Shown here piece after piece: positions 1 through 13,613 of a stretch of DNA of 64,000 nt (position 1 is the first letter of the stretch; each line of letters opens with the position of its first letter). Both the position numbers and the translations under genes were made by a program. Source of the DNA: Apteryx mantelli (taxonomy: Eukaryota; Chordata; Aves; Apterygiformes; Apterygidae); NCBI RefSeq assembly GCF_036417845.1, contig NC_089979.1, positions 52,552,275 to 52,616,274 on the forward strand, written 5' to 3'. The notes below the pieces were generated by a model. It searched no databases and was not told the DNA's origin. It saw only the letters and a list, made by a program, of their open reading frames with translations.

Positions 1-475
1 GTCATTGCTGCTGGACCACAGTTCCACAAGCAGCAGATCCGTTGGTTTCTGACCACTGAAGGGAGAAGCCTGGCTCCCTGCTGTTTTACTCCACTGGAGA
101 TGATTCATAAGGACACTAAACTCTGACCCTATGGGAATTGTTCTGAGGCCCCATTCAGGTCCTCCAATATTATCCCTGTCTGAAGAGTTTACTGTAGCTC
201 TAACTAAAAATATGTAATGTCCGTAAGAAAATATAGAACCTCTTGAAAAGTGCAGTATTGCCAGAAATATTTCCATATTGCTTTTTTTTTTAATTAAAAA
301 AATCAACACAATTTTATGATGGATTTAAATTTGAAAAACTGCTATCATTCCATTTTTGGCTTTTATTTTTTAAAATCTCTCCCATCTTTCTTACCCTTCC
401 GTTCCCTTCTTTCTTTCCTCACAAAACCTCAATAATTTTAAATAACTGAAAGGAAAGGAAAGGGTTGTTTCATCT

Positions 476-485
476 CCCCCCCCCC
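476..485. repeat. C10 homopolymer
   Basis: Ten consecutive C in an AT-rich context, downstream of an AAAGG-rich purine patch (451-464). Confidence 0.85.
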
Positions 486-1474
486 ATTCCCTCAGAATAT
501 ATAATAGAGTGAAAGTTTGCCAGTAACGAAAGTTTTTCGTATTGAAAATAGATTTAAAAACCCTTGTGGTTCTGCTTTACAGTTAGAAATACAGGGAGCA
601 ATTCAGCTTGGTAAACAAAGGTGCCCGGTGCCATTATAGACATCCCAGGGTGCTAGAGACACCTACACAGGGCTGGCAGGTACCAGCCAGGAGCCAGGAG
701 ACCTGCGTCCTTCAGAAGCAGCAGTTGGAGGCCAGATGGGAGCCCCTTCCAAATCTAAAATGGCACTGGAGACCTGAATTGCATTCACAGAAAAAAAACA
801 GTGGTGTTCTCATTACCCTGCACATTAAGCTTGTCCTTTGTACTGAAGAAGAGATACTGGCTTAGAGTTATCTCTAAGGCATGAGCCATCTCAGCAGCAG
901 GTAGGCACCTAAAATAAGCCAGAGGAGTAATACCTTACAAATACCTGTTTCTCTGCATTCATCAGAATACAAGCCCAGGTCACTTGCCCAAATTTAAATA
1001 CCTAAGGTTAGGTGAGATGAATCCTACCCTGGCATGGTTTTTCCTTTTTAGATGATACCAGAGTATAGAGACATTACAGGGTCAGCACTATACAAAACAC
1101 CTAGAAAAGATGCATAGGTAATTGTCTTGCTGAATAACACAGAAGATGCTTTCATTTTTCCTGCATCCCTTCCCCCTTTTGCTGTCAAGAGAGGCTGAGA
1201 CTGTCCTGATTGAAATATAAGTAAGCTCATCCTGTAGGTTTTGTTAGCTAAATCTCCTGGTAAGCAGAGTGGTTATCTGTCTTTTTCAGATTGCTATTAC
1301 GGTCTCCTGGGAAGGCTAGAGGAGAACTTTCTTATTTCCACCCTCAACAGTGTATGAACAACTTGCAAAGGGCAGAGTTCCACAACAAATGTATTTCCCC
1401 ACGCACAACTCCTACCACTCTGAAAACAGGAACATGTTAGCTGAACAATACTGAAGAAGCTCCCAGTGGAGTCA

Positions 1475-1559
1475 GAACATTGTTTTCAGCTGAGTTACAA
1501 ATGGTCATTTTTTGAGCAAGAACATTCTTTTCAGCTGAGCTGCAAATAGTAATTTTTTT
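1475..1559. repeat. Two-copy tandem duplication, period 45 bp
   Basis: Unit one (from 1475) and unit two (from 1520) both begin GAACATT and share CTTTTCAGCTGAG-type sequence followed by TACAAAT or TGCAAAT and a T-rich end. The copies differ at several bases, so the duplication is not recent. It carries a repeated CAGCTG E-box. Confidence 0.75.
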
Positions 1560-2252
1560 CTCAGGGAAGAGAAATATTGGCTATTTATATGCTCTTTTAA
1601 GTTTCTGAGTTGGTCTGCACTGCAGATACCTAACCAGCCAATTGGTTTTGTCTCCTTTTAACTCTCCTTCTTTAGTAGTCATTTATTTTTTGTTAAATCA
1701 CTAGGAGACCTTGATGAATTCAGCTCAGAACTGAAGCACTCCATATATGGGATCACTTGTTTTGCCCTTTTGCAATACCAGAACTTCAAGCTTTCAATCA
1801 GATGTGCTGTCTGAGGTATGACATGTGCAAGCAGCCCTTCTGCCGATGTCTGACTCTTCACTTCAGCATTTCCACACTTGTCTTCTTCTGTTGTCTCTGA
1901 ATCCCTGAAGGGACCACATCGTCTGGGAACGTCTCGGAGTTACTGCTTGCAGTGTTCCGATATATGCTTTGATTTCTAGTAGCCGCTGTGAGCAAAAGTC
2001 CGCTCTGGAACCACAGTCCTTTCTTATGTGGAGCTTTGGGTGTTAAAGGCCCTGGCTTTTCGCTGCCAGGCACCAGCAGGCTGTAACTAGCCCTTGCTGC
2101 CTTGCCAAGCGAAGGGATTGTTCATAGCTGCAGGTTAAGGCAGCTGGGTCAGCAGGTTGGCTCACCCAGGCCTGCGCTGTGCCTGTGCCAGCTCAGCTGT
2201 TCGTGTCTGCACTGCTGCTTTCCAGAGGCAGAGCAGCCTGGGCCAGGACTGT

Positions 2253-2280
2253 GGGGGGTAATGGGGTGGTTTTAGGGGGG
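2253..2280 (+). other. Potential G-quadruplex-forming G-rich patch
   Basis: Three G runs of 6, 4 and 6 lie within 28 bases, separated by 4 and 8 bases; the 6-G runs could each supply two tetrad columns. More G doublets follow to 2296. There is no gene close by to give it a role. Confidence 0.4.
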
Positions 2281-3199
2281 AAAAGTGGAGGAGGAGAAAA
2301 CTTTTTAATCAGCAAAGTTGCTTGCGAGGGGAGGGGAATTGTGAGGAACACTAGAAAATGGTATGCCCCTGCTATGTTTTCCTTTTTTCTTTTTTTTTTT
2401 GTGTATGGTGAAGGATTGTCATTGCTTTAGCCTGCATCTTAATTCAGTGAGCCTAAAGAAAGCCAAGCACATTGCCCCAGTGTGGTTTCCCAGTTCTCCT
2501 GGGCATGCTATTTTATATCTGGCTGAAAGGCTCAGATTCTGCCAAACTCGTGTTTCATAAGTGAGAAAAATAAAATACCCAATGTCTTTTTCTTTTTGGA
2601 AGAGGCAAAAAATTATTAAAATTAAATGTATTATTATTATTTAAATTAAATATTAGAATAATCTCTCAAAGTACAGATGGAATTACATTTTTCCACTTGA
2701 GTGGTGTGATTGCAGTTAGTTATTCTACCAGTGGAGGGAAGTGTTTACACAGAAAACCAAGGTTCAAAGTCACAGCTGCTCAGTTTGGTGGTTGCAGTTT
2801 CGCTTGCGGTTCGACTTCTGGCACTGATGTTGCTCTGCTAATGGAAAGCGGGTGGCACTCTGCCAGGGGAAAGTTTGTCACTTCATCTGTAAATGAAAAC
2901 ATTGTTTGGCACTGTCTAAAAAGTGCAGAATATGTCAGAACCATACCAGTTCATTTCAAATCATGAGAAAGGCGGCTTCATAACATTGAAAATAGGCTTC
3001 ACATGATTTATCATTTTGAATGAGTCAGTCACCATATACTATGAGACATACTGAATATTATCCATTTAGGCTTAGAAAAAAGTTTGCTTGGCTTTTACAA
3101 GGCTTTTTCATTATTCCTCATCTCTTATTTTGATAAACTAAAGCATACTATAAGCTGAATAAAGGGCTGTTCTGAGTAAATCATTTGAGATTATTCTAT

Positions 3200-3266
3200 C
3201 CCCCCCCCCCCGCTGTATGAATGAAAAGCAGAGAAGAGCTCTCTGAATAGCAAAAAAAAAAAAAAA
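3200..3266. repeat. C12 homopolymer followed by A-rich tract
   Basis: Twelve C at 3200-3211 and a run of A at about 3252-3266, 40 bases apart. Simple slippage-prone sequence. Confidence 0.85.
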
Positions 3267-6200
3267 CTTTAAAACTCTTACAAAGATAGTAAAAAGCCAG
3301 TCATGAGTGTCCTAAGGAGATATTGCCAAAGCAAATGGAGTCTTTTTTAAAATACAAATATTCCTTAAGCCAAGACTGATGTTGCAATTGAACAGAGAGG
3401 ACTGCCAGCCTCCTGTCTAGTGTAAGTATTAGTGTGTACAGCATAAAAGGAGATACTTTTTTTCCAGAGTAGGAGCTGATAAGCAGGAAGAAAAATGTTA
3501 CTGTTGTGATTTTTAGTAGTATTTTATATCCACTTTTCACTTGATACAAGTCTTAAATTTTTCCTGTGCTTGGAACTCTCTATCACTTTCCCACAGATCT
3601 GATGCGGAGGGGGATCAACAGTGTATTAGTGCTCATGCTGGGACATCGACAAACGAGCCTAACAAGCCGGCTGCAGGGACTGAAGATATTAGCGCCCCAG
3701 CACTCATTCTGCGCCTCTGAGAGAGGTTGCTGTTCCCACAGCAAAGTCAGCAGCGTGACAGTTCTGCTTGCCGCTTGGCTGTCTCAGTGCAAGGTCTTGA
3801 CAACTTGCTTTAAAGCCATCTTCACCAACCCTGTAAGCAAAGATGCCAAATTATCGACAAGCAGTCAAAAATTGCTCTCTGTTTCAGGGATCAGAAGTTC
3901 AGTCAGAGGAGTAGTGCTGTACATCTGTAAGGCAGTAACAAGTTAAAGCATCACAACTGTTTGCGATGTGAAGAGGAGTCAGTGTCCTAAATTAGATAGC
4001 AATATGTAAACTAACACTTTTCAAAAATACATCATTGATTAAGGCTGTGCTAGCTGGGAAGCTAAGGGGGGAGCAAATATGTTAATACCACTTTCTTAAA
4101 CCTAATCTAGACAAAATTTGTTTTTAGCCCAGAATTAAGACCTCTTAAAAACTTTCACCAGTTGAAAGTTCAGATGAATGAAAGCAATTAATAAAAGCAG
4201 TATCTCAGAACATCTCTGTGCTCAGAGGGCAATTGAGAGAACAGGGATTGTATCACCTTGTGTAAATAGGCTGTGCAGTTTGAATTAGAAAAGACTTCAC
4301 TTAGACCAGATGCTGTCTTTCTGGATAAAATCCCTTTCCAAGACCAAGCTGAATTTCCATTATAGCTTCTGCTGTCATTCCTATGGAGTGGTATATTTGG
4401 AGCCTCCAGACCCTCCCCTCTCTGAAGGCACGAGTGCCTGGAGCTTCGGTCCCCTCCTTTGCTACCCTCCCTTGCACTCAAAGAGCTCTTCAATGTTTTT
4501 AGCACTTTTCCTCCCTGGACAATATTCCACAACATTCATCTGCGTAGAAAGGCTGGCATGAAAGGTGGATAAATCACCTTATTAGACTAGTTTAAGTAGC
4601 TTACCGGGTATTTTCAAACCAGTCATGGGAAGTTGCACAGGATAGAGCCTTTCATCTTCAAGACAATTAGAAACAGTAATGCACAAGCTACACTACCTTT
4701 GGTACATAATTTTCAAGTGGCATCCTGCCAGCCATTTTAGTGTGTTACTGGCTGTGAGATACAATTAATAATGTACATGGACTAATGAGGAAGAAACCAG
4801 ATTAACACAGAAAATAGCCCTTCAGGAAAATTTTAGTTACAGTTAAAAAAAAAGGTGTATAGCAGGGAACTTTTCTACCTTTTAGTAATACTACCTTTAG
4901 TAGTAACACTTTTCCCCAGGGAACTTTTATATTTGTTAAATCTCATGATGCTGTTCTACTGTATTTAATACTTTGTGGTTCTCTTCTCCATTTCCTGAAT
5001 AAATTGCTCAGGAATGTATCCCATATAATCCCGTTCCATCATGCCAGTTAGAGCAGAAGTGTTTCATCAATATATTTTGATGACATTTTTCAAATAATTT
5101 GTCCACTGTACCTAGAAAGGGTCAGGTTTGTCACCAGATTGGTCTAGGTGACCTGAACTTACCTGGAAGTCTGTTCCACACATGAATTTTTTGTTTTACT
5201 GAGAATGATTGATTTCCTACTCATGTCTTTCATCTGGGACATGGGACTTATTAGTGCTGCTGTCCTAGAATATACCCCTTTCTTAACAGGATGTGGATGG
5301 AAATATGGTCACTAATGGAAATGGGTCCTGGCCCATTAAGGCCCATTAATTGACTTTAATGATCAAGACCAGGGTTTTGTTCTGAGAGTGGAATAAAATG
5401 GGAGTCAGTGGAAAGTGAGAGCGTGGAATGATGTTCTTGCCGCGTGCTAAAGGCATTTACAGGCTGATTCTGCCCAAACTAGAGTTCATTTTCTGTGTCC
5501 ACATTGAACTCAATAAACTACACTATTCTAACCAGAGGTGATGGTCAGATGACTCACTGTAGCTAGATATGTATAATGGCCTAAAAAAAACAGAGCTGAA
5601 ATTTGCCCTTTTTCATCACTGATTCTCAACGGTGAGCTAGGAAAAAGGAGGGGAATTTATTCATATTGGCCACTTTTTTGGTCTGTGTCTAAAACTCTAT
5701 TTCTATACATTTTATTGTTGCTATTGCCATAATTATTGACATACACAATTTTTGCACATAAATATTAATATTCTGTGGAAAAAGTAGTCCATGAAATATT
5801 TTCAAATAATATTATTTGTTACCTTTAAAAGTCTCCTTTGTATTTGGCTAATTTATCATCATTATCTAGGTGTCTAACTTTTTCAGTTGGCAAAAGCAGT
5901 TACCCTATATGGTTTGTTTTATCCCAATGCAGAGAGTATGTGTCATTTTTGTTGCCAAAATAATTTACTGAACTTTATATCTCCATGCCACTAATACTGC
6001 AGAAATCTGGCTTTTTTCAAAAGCAGGGTGTCACACGTGGCTGCTATTCACAACAATCATGCTATCAACAGCTCCTTCCCTCAGTCGGTAATATTTTCTG
6101 GATTGTAACCTAATAAAACTACTGTGAGTTCAGCAGAGACCTTGGATTAGCTTGACATTTTTACCTAGAATTTCCTTACAAAATACCTCACATTTTGGGC

Positions 6201-8237
6201 ATTCTCTGCTATGGAGAATGCAGCTTTATTTTTATTCACAGTTCCCTTATAATTTCAGCCTGGGTTATTAAAGAATGCAGCCAGGCATTTTCTGGACCAC
6301 ATGCCTATGTTTCTAAACCATGAGTGCCTGGGTTTACTTCTTTTACATCAGTCATTGTTATGATTCCTGAAGCATGACATTGTGCTTGTGCTGCTGAATA
6401 AGGATAGCATTTTTGCAGATTCATTTCCTTTTGTTTGCACTGCTGAGGCTCATTCCTTCCTCCTTGTCATCCTCTTTTTGATTGTCAGTATTCAGGTAAA
6501 ATATAGCTCTGCCCCAAAGAACTCGAAGACTAATTCAAACATAAATACTGCATGTAAAAACAACCAACAGCAGAGGTAGGGCACTAGTGGTGATGTGAAG
6601 ATTTTCAAATGAGCTTTTCTTTGAGGATGATTTTGCACTGAGAGAGCAAAGCTGCTTGGCACTCCAGGCATGGGGAGAAGATGGAAGATGACAAGAAACT
6701 GAGAACCCTGGAAAGACATTGTGGAAGTGAGTGGGAATTAATAAAATGTAAGAAGGAGGCAGAGTCAGAGTCTTGAAACTCTGGAGGATGAGCTTGGCCT
6801 CAGTGAGGAACAGGAGAAGAAGCCCTTGGAGGAATCAAAGAGAAACTAATGGCAAATCCACTGTGCTGCAAGTGCTCATTCTTTGGCAGTCAGTTCTGGC
6901 TCAATTGCTCTGTGTGGTTTAGCCCAGTTCAAATGACCTCTCACTGTCACATGCATAGATGAGAGAACAAGAAGTGATTACTTCTTGTAGTTCAATCTGT
7001 AGAAGTAAAGTCTGAAAAAGCTCTGCTCATGTTGTCTAGCAGGAATTCATCCAAAAATTTTCCCAAACCAAGACAAACTACCTTGGCAAAATCTTTAGAT
7101 CAGATGAAGTTGGTGCTCTGTAAGCTGTCACTTCTGTCCTATGCTTCGGCACACTTCCAGCACACAGTTTAAGGAGGAGGATTCCTCTAGCTTGGGTGCT
7201 GCATCATCACAAAGTACTGATCTCATATGTTGGTTTTCCCCAAGGAAGAACAAAGAAAAGAAAGAATGGAAAAAAACTTGATGTTAAAAATTGTAGAGAA
7301 ATATCATTAAGTGTATTAAAATAGGTAAAGTCTATAGTTAACAATATTACCAAAATACAAAGAAACACAGTTAGGCCCGGAAAGGGAATTAGCAAACTGT
7401 ATGTTTCTCATCATCTGGTTTACTTCACTACTATGTCCCTTTCAACTTTATCTGTTTTTTATATTGTAAAGAAAAGGTCTCCATACCCAAGCTGAATTTT
7501 GAAAAGTACCTTGCATTTTGCGGACCTGCTTTTCACCTCAGCCTGCTGCTCTCCAAATGTTCGTCTAGATTGTTTGTGCATGGGGGTTTCTTTTTTCACC
7601 CCCTCAGACTGATTGTGGTTGGAAACTGCCAGCTTATGGCAACTGATGACATTCTTTAAGAGTTAGTTGGAGACAAAGTGGAAAATCCAGCCGTGTCCAT
7701 GTGTAAATTCTAACTAGGGCATGTGTCATTGATAAACTTTGCTATCGGGGCTCTCTGTTGTTCTTTATTTATATCAACTTATAGCCTGAAAGAATGTTGC
7801 TTTGGCTGCCTTTCAAAACATGAAAGCTGAGCATATGTGGATTCATTGAAAGGGAAATTAGTCACTCGTTGCTTCAGAGTATCCAGTCACTTTAAAATCC
7901 CAGGAACATCAATATACCTTTCCATGAAATAAATGCCCCAGAAAGTTTCCTGTTTTCAGCATTGTCTTAATGCAACTGTCTGTCCAACTACTAAAGCCCA
8001 GTTCATCTACTGAAGTATGAAAAAGCATTTAGAAGCATAGCTTGTTCAATCAGAAGAGTGAATAGGCTTGAGATCAGTACAGTGCTTGTATTTTGGTCAG
8101 TTATCTCAAAGTGCTTGCTGCTAATAGAAGTCTTTTTCCAGGCAGCCGTACATGTCACATGACACTGGAAAAAGTTCACAAAGAGACCCGTTGTCCTTTA
8201 ACACTGAAAGTAGTAGAAAACCTAAAGCTATCATCTA

Positions 8238-8253
8238 CTCTCTCTCTCTCTCT
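8238..8253. repeat. (CT)8 microsatellite
   Basis: Uninterrupted CT dinucleotides followed closely by an imperfect ACAC run (8257-8270). Confidence 0.9.
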
Positions 8254-11200
8254 GTTACACACATACACACATTATTTTCTTAGCTTCACCAAGATGAACT
8301 GTTTCTCTAGATGTAAAGAACCATAACAGGTCCAGGAGATCATTACTGAAATGGTGCAACCCACCATGGTGATGCAGCCCAACTCCTTTCCAAGGGACAG
8401 TGTTCCTAATCCTGTGACAAGTGGTGAGCAGGTTGCTGGGGACACTGCTATGGAAAGTCTTCCCCAGTCTCCCAGCAGGGGACCAAAATGAGCACTAATA
8501 TCCAAAATGGAAAAATGGCTTTGGTTGATAGCAGAAATCTCTTTGGTTTAGAGGCTGCTCTAAAGATCTCCCTAGTCACCAATGGGGAGGAGTGGGAAAA
8601 AAGGTTCTTGTCTTCTGGGGTCTCTCCTAGATGAAGAAGAGCCGTTAAGCCAGTCTCTTGAGAATCCTCGTATACTTGGTACTCACTTGTATACCTCTGT
8701 TTCTTCAGGTAGGCCCAGAAGCCTCCTACCTGTGGGGGCCTAGATTAGGAGCATAGCCCTCCTAAGCACCTCCTCTAATAAGACAGGGTGATTCAGGTTT
8801 TAGGGGGCATGGGTGATGCTGTGGTGATGCTAATATCTGTACAGAGAGCCTACAGCAAGCAGGCTCTTTGCTTAGGCACTTAGTTAAGTATGGTAAGTTA
8901 GGTAGGATGGATATGAATGACAGTAGATAAGTTAAAGATCTCCTCTACTCATTTCATGCAGTTGTCCTGATCAGCCACTAGGGTAGACCAGAGTACTGGC
9001 AGGATGATTTTCATTCATTGTGCATGTCTACCCTTCCATCAGGCTGCAGCCTAGGAATAACTGCTAAATTGACTTGCTAAGATAATATCAGATCTGCCAC
9101 TTTTCCAGATGGCTGCTTCCTTTAAATGTTTCTTATGAGACTAGTGAAAAATCTGACCAGTCTACTCACCTTTTCTGAGACTTGGTTATGGTATTGAGAC
9201 ATAGAATTTCTTATGAAAACTAAGAGTAAACTGCATATATTAAGAGATAAATCTAGCACTGTAGTGCTTGAATTGTCATTCTGATTGCTCTTCTTGTTTA
9301 GATGATTCCTCAGAATTTCTCACAAGCCCGGATATTTTCTGTGTATTGTCACATTACTCAGAATTTCAGTTTCCTCATGACATCTGGTAATGGCTTTGCT
9401 GGTATTTTTCCTCATAATGAGACTTAAATTCTCTAACTATTCTTATATTTCTGCATAGCTACCAACAGCTAATTCTTTTATTGTTGAAGAATTTGACAGT
9501 CATGTAATTAAAATGAGAGTGTTTGTATGGCAGCATAATAAAGTCTGAACCATTGAACTGTGGTCTTTGGGATTTTGGGTTTGGGGTCTTTTGAGCTTGT
9601 GCTCAGGGCTGTGATTACAACAGATTTGTAAGAGCAATTCAGAAACAAAGTTCACTATGTCACTGTTAATCTAAAGTCTAGTAGGGCTTTTACTTTGCTC
9701 AAATATAGGTTGTGGAAGTTGAAAATCCAGATTAAGAGTCTGAAGCTCCCAAACTAGCAAACGCTTAAACACCACCTTAACCATGCAAGTAGCTCCAAAT
9801 GAAAAATTCATCAACAAGTTCTTGTGCTTTACTAGACCTAGGAGCTGGATTGCAACCAAAGGAGAACAATCACCAGTAGACAGAAGAGTTTGCCTGGCTC
9901 CTAGGAGATGTGCAAGTTAAACTCAACAAAATTTGGGGAGAGAAACTGGAAGTAGTTTCACTTACTTTACTTGCCTCTGACTGCAAATTTATATGGCTTT
10001 GTACACATTTTCTCCTTGTTTTCAAGTTGTTTTTCTCTTACTTCAGAGCACATTGGAGAAGAGAAAGGGGAACTCATTACACAGAGAAACACAGGAAAAG
10101 AGCTGCCAAACACAGAAAGGAAATGCACTGAAAAAAAGTGAAAAATATTCTTTCCAATTTTGTTAAGGTAGGATTAATGATCTGAGGTGCTCTTGTGCGT
10201 CACAGAGTCAATGATGCTCAGATGACAGTGTGATTTCTAACTTAATGATAAAATACTCAAATGATTAAAAAAAAAAAATCTGACTACAGCTTTCTATCAG
10301 TCACATCTTGTCTTGTTATATATAACTTATCTACTTTAATTTCATATGCAAATGACTTCTGGGGTACCCAAGAGAACAGTAATAACTTTTCAGAGTATTC
10401 ACCTGAAGGTTCAAAGATTATTCAACCTTCTGTTAGACTCTGGATAGACTAAATATAGCTGTAGGGGCCTTTTTTTAAAGTCTACAGCTGGAAGAGGAAT
10501 TTTCGTTTCGGTCACAGCCAGTGGAGCCACCCTCTTGCTGCAATTCTGGACCTAAGAACATTTAAAAATCCCTTTGTCTCCTTCACACGAGAAGAAGAAA
10601 GCTTCTGCCTCCATCAAATTTCACTTGATTATAAATCAGGGAGAGAAGCACTGCAAAGAAAGGCTACCTGAAGCAGAGCAAACAGTATGCACAGACCTTA
10701 TCCTGGCTGTTTGAGCAGGGAGCACTTGGCACAAGGGAACTCAGGAGGTGCTAGTGAGGAAGTAATCCTCCTTCCTGGCACAGCTGTGATGATGTTCTTC
10801 TCAGGTAGTCCATAGCCTTACTGTTCCTGTGCCCCGTCTTTCACATAGCCTGGAAGTGAAGGCTGGTAGACCTAGCCTTAGTTGTACATTATACATGGCA
10901 ATAATAAAATTTGGTGGTGTTCCCAAGTTTTTTTTTTGGCCACTTTTGCAAAAGAAGGGGTAGGACCTACCTCAAAATGTTCTTCTCCTAAATCCAGCCC
11001 CATAACTTGGGTCTGTCTGCTCAGGATGGGCTTATCCTTCATTGCCTTATTTAAGGACAAGCCATAAATGGTTTAGTCAGCTGCTATCTATTTGGTCCTG
11101 TACATGAGGCAAAAGGTAGTTTGAGTCAGTTGATTACAAATATCTGGTGAACTAGTGGAATTTTATGGATGTTTATATTTCTAGTCTAGCTTCCAGTCAA

Positions 11201-13499
11201 TTTTCTCAAGGTATTTTGCAGGTGTTCCTGCCTTAATACTCACAAAAATCTTTCTTTGGTTGGCAACTTTCATCAGCATCTGTAGTGAATAGTCAGTGAA
11301 ACTGGGGTGAAGTCATTTAGACGTTGACCAGTGCAGCTACTGATATGTTTAAAGTTGAGCACGTTTAAGTGATTTACCACATCAGGACTTCAAATCTTTG
11401 CCAAATGTGTTCCAGAAAACTGATGGTTAAGAGTAGTATCCTTATCTCCTACACCTCCACCAGGCTCAGGCTTTAATTATTATAGCAAACTACTGTTTAA
11501 TTTAGTAAAAAAATTTCATAAGCTGGGAAGAAAAATGAACTGCTTTGTTGTTGATTGCCGCACATGGAAAACTTCTTCCTGTGGCAGCATTATGAGATAG
11601 GACTCAATCTAGTTCCTTTCACTGAAAGAAAGACCGCAGAGACTGAGTGTGTTTGAAAAGAATCTGTGAACTAGGAGGATGGGCGTCTTCTAGGTAAATT
11701 CTCTGATGTTAGACTATAGAATTTTTAAAATAGACAAATTTCTCCTGGTGTCCTGGAAGGCAAAAAGTATTAACCTGTCTCTAGATGCTGGTTGCCTAAA
11801 CTGCAAAAACATTCAGTAATTCCCTATTAGACATAGTATAGCCTATTTTAAAATCAATATGGTACTTTGTTTCATTAAAGCAACGTGGTATATGTTTTAA
11901 TACAGGGTTGTTCAGCAGTAGATTGGAAGAAAATAAAAGGTAAACGGCAGTGAACAGGGCTAAAGAAGCAGATATTCATGGCACTCTTTTGTTTCCTGTA
12001 GCAGCTGGGGCTGTCTTTTTGACTCTTGCCTGTTCAGGAAGCCCATTCCTCACTGTTAGGTTGGTTCAGTAAGAAACAATGACCTGCAATGACCTACTTG
12101 TTGGGTATCAGTCTAGGTGCCTTCCTCCCACATACATCCCTCCAGTTACAAGGATAGCCACATCTCTCAGCTTGCTAGTGAAATTAATGTAATTGTAAAT
12201 CCCCTCTCTTTTCTCCTTTCCAGTGAAAGACACTGATGTGTCAGTTCGTTATTGGGAAGGTCTGAAGCAGTGTCTTATCTGAGGTGAAGGCAGTGTCCTT
12301 CCCCTGTGATGCAGCTCATATGGGGGCCAGGCTGTACAGCTGCACCACATGAACCAAAAGGGAACGAGAAGCTTCTCAGGAGCTCTTCGTATTTCCCAAA
12401 TAATGGGGGAAGATTGCAGTGCCTCTGTGCTGCAGTTCTTTGCTGGAAGTCCCCTCTTTTAACAGCTCAGCAGAGAAGTTGAGAGAGATGTGGCTTCTTC
12501 CCATTTTGCTGACCAGAAGCTCAGTAAGGAAAGACATGATCTTTTTCAAGGGATGCCATAGTGTGTATCCTTCCTTGCTCACCCCACAGCACCCTTTAGG
12601 AGTCCTGGAGCACATCCTGCCTCTGCTTTTCTCACACACTTTGCCATTTCACTCACAACCACACTATTGGCACTGCTAAAAACAACTGCTTCTCAAGCAA
12701 ATTCAAGAGCTGAAGTTAACAGTTGCACTCAACAGCACTGTTCTTCTTCATTAAGTATTTCTTTTCCCTCTCTGGTCGGCATGTCAATGACATGATTTGG
12801 CCTGCTATATTAATTTCAGAATTAGAAGCTGGTTTGCAAATCCTTTAGCTGATGTTTTAACTAATATTTACCAGGCTTTTCTAAGTGCACACTATTCATG
12901 CTCTAGAATTTAAACTATTTATGCCATTATACTCTCATCCTTATATGAACCAAACTAGACTGGATCAAGGTCTTCCATGGTGCTACTTAGCATTAGTGGG
13001 TGCGTTTACCTGTTGCTCTCTTATGCTGTGGGATAGCTGAGATGTTCACAAGAGGGTGGCATATGACACAGCATAAGACCATGCTCTTCTGAACTGGCAG
13101 CTGGAGACCAGTCTAGACACCGTAGAGCATTTCAAAGGTCATGAAGCACCCATGAGTAAGCACCTGAATAAATCCCTTTCTCTCTGGTTTTGCTTTCTTA
13201 GACAGTAATTTTTTCTGAACAGATGCAATGGGTGTGATTCTGCCCTCCCATCAACATTACACCGTTGTGACTCCTCAGATGTATCACCTCATGCTGAGGA
13301 GAAGCACCTGCTGTGTGTTCCTGTCCCATGCCTGCACAGCCCTGATCACACTGACAATAAATAACAAACATACTCTCTTAAGTTCCATTTCTCATGTATT
13401 TTGGTTAATGATCAAAGAATTAACCTGTTCCTCAGCTTTTTTGCAGTGGAAGTTCAGATCCTTCGGCTGATTTCGTTGTCGCCCTTTTCATATGCTCAG

Positions 13500-13613
13500 A
13501 GATTAGGGCTGGACCTTGCAAGCCGCTGCGTGTGCATGGAGAAGGAGCTGCCCCGGCACTGGCTGAGGCTGCTGGGCATGGGAACACACCTGAATGCAGC
13601 GTCAGCCATTCAG
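13500..13613 (+). other. Candidate orphan exon (114 bp) with good splice signals
   Basis: A pyrimidine-containing acceptor (CGCCCTTTTCATATGCTCAG, 13480-13499) precedes 114 bases that are open in one frame (38 codons, beginning RLGLDLASRCVCMEKELPRH), followed by a consensus donor CAG|GTGAGC. The block is more GC-rich than its surroundings. I do not recognise the peptide and see no convincing partner exon, so it could be a non-coding exon or coincidence. Confidence 0.2.

Larger units (their letters stand above)
1..13499. other. Intergenic, left part: no gene recognised
   Basis: AT-rich sequence with only short scattered open frames, none with a recognisable domain or conserved splice context. 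In mammals the neighbour 3' of COLEC12 is THOC1. I looked for its N-terminal protein sequence here and saw none. The segment contains homopolymers at 476-485 and 3200-3211, a tandem duplication at 1475-1559, a G-rich patch at 2253-2280 and a CT run at 8238-8253. Confidence 0.6.

Noticed and set aside
3566..3946. 126-codon plus-strand open frame in the left intergenic region
   Set aside because: No recognised motif or exon structure, and a frame of this length is expected by chance in 64 kb.
5330..5349. Tandem 10-mer GGCCCATTAA twice
   Set aside because: Real, but too short to distinguish from random slippage and without context.
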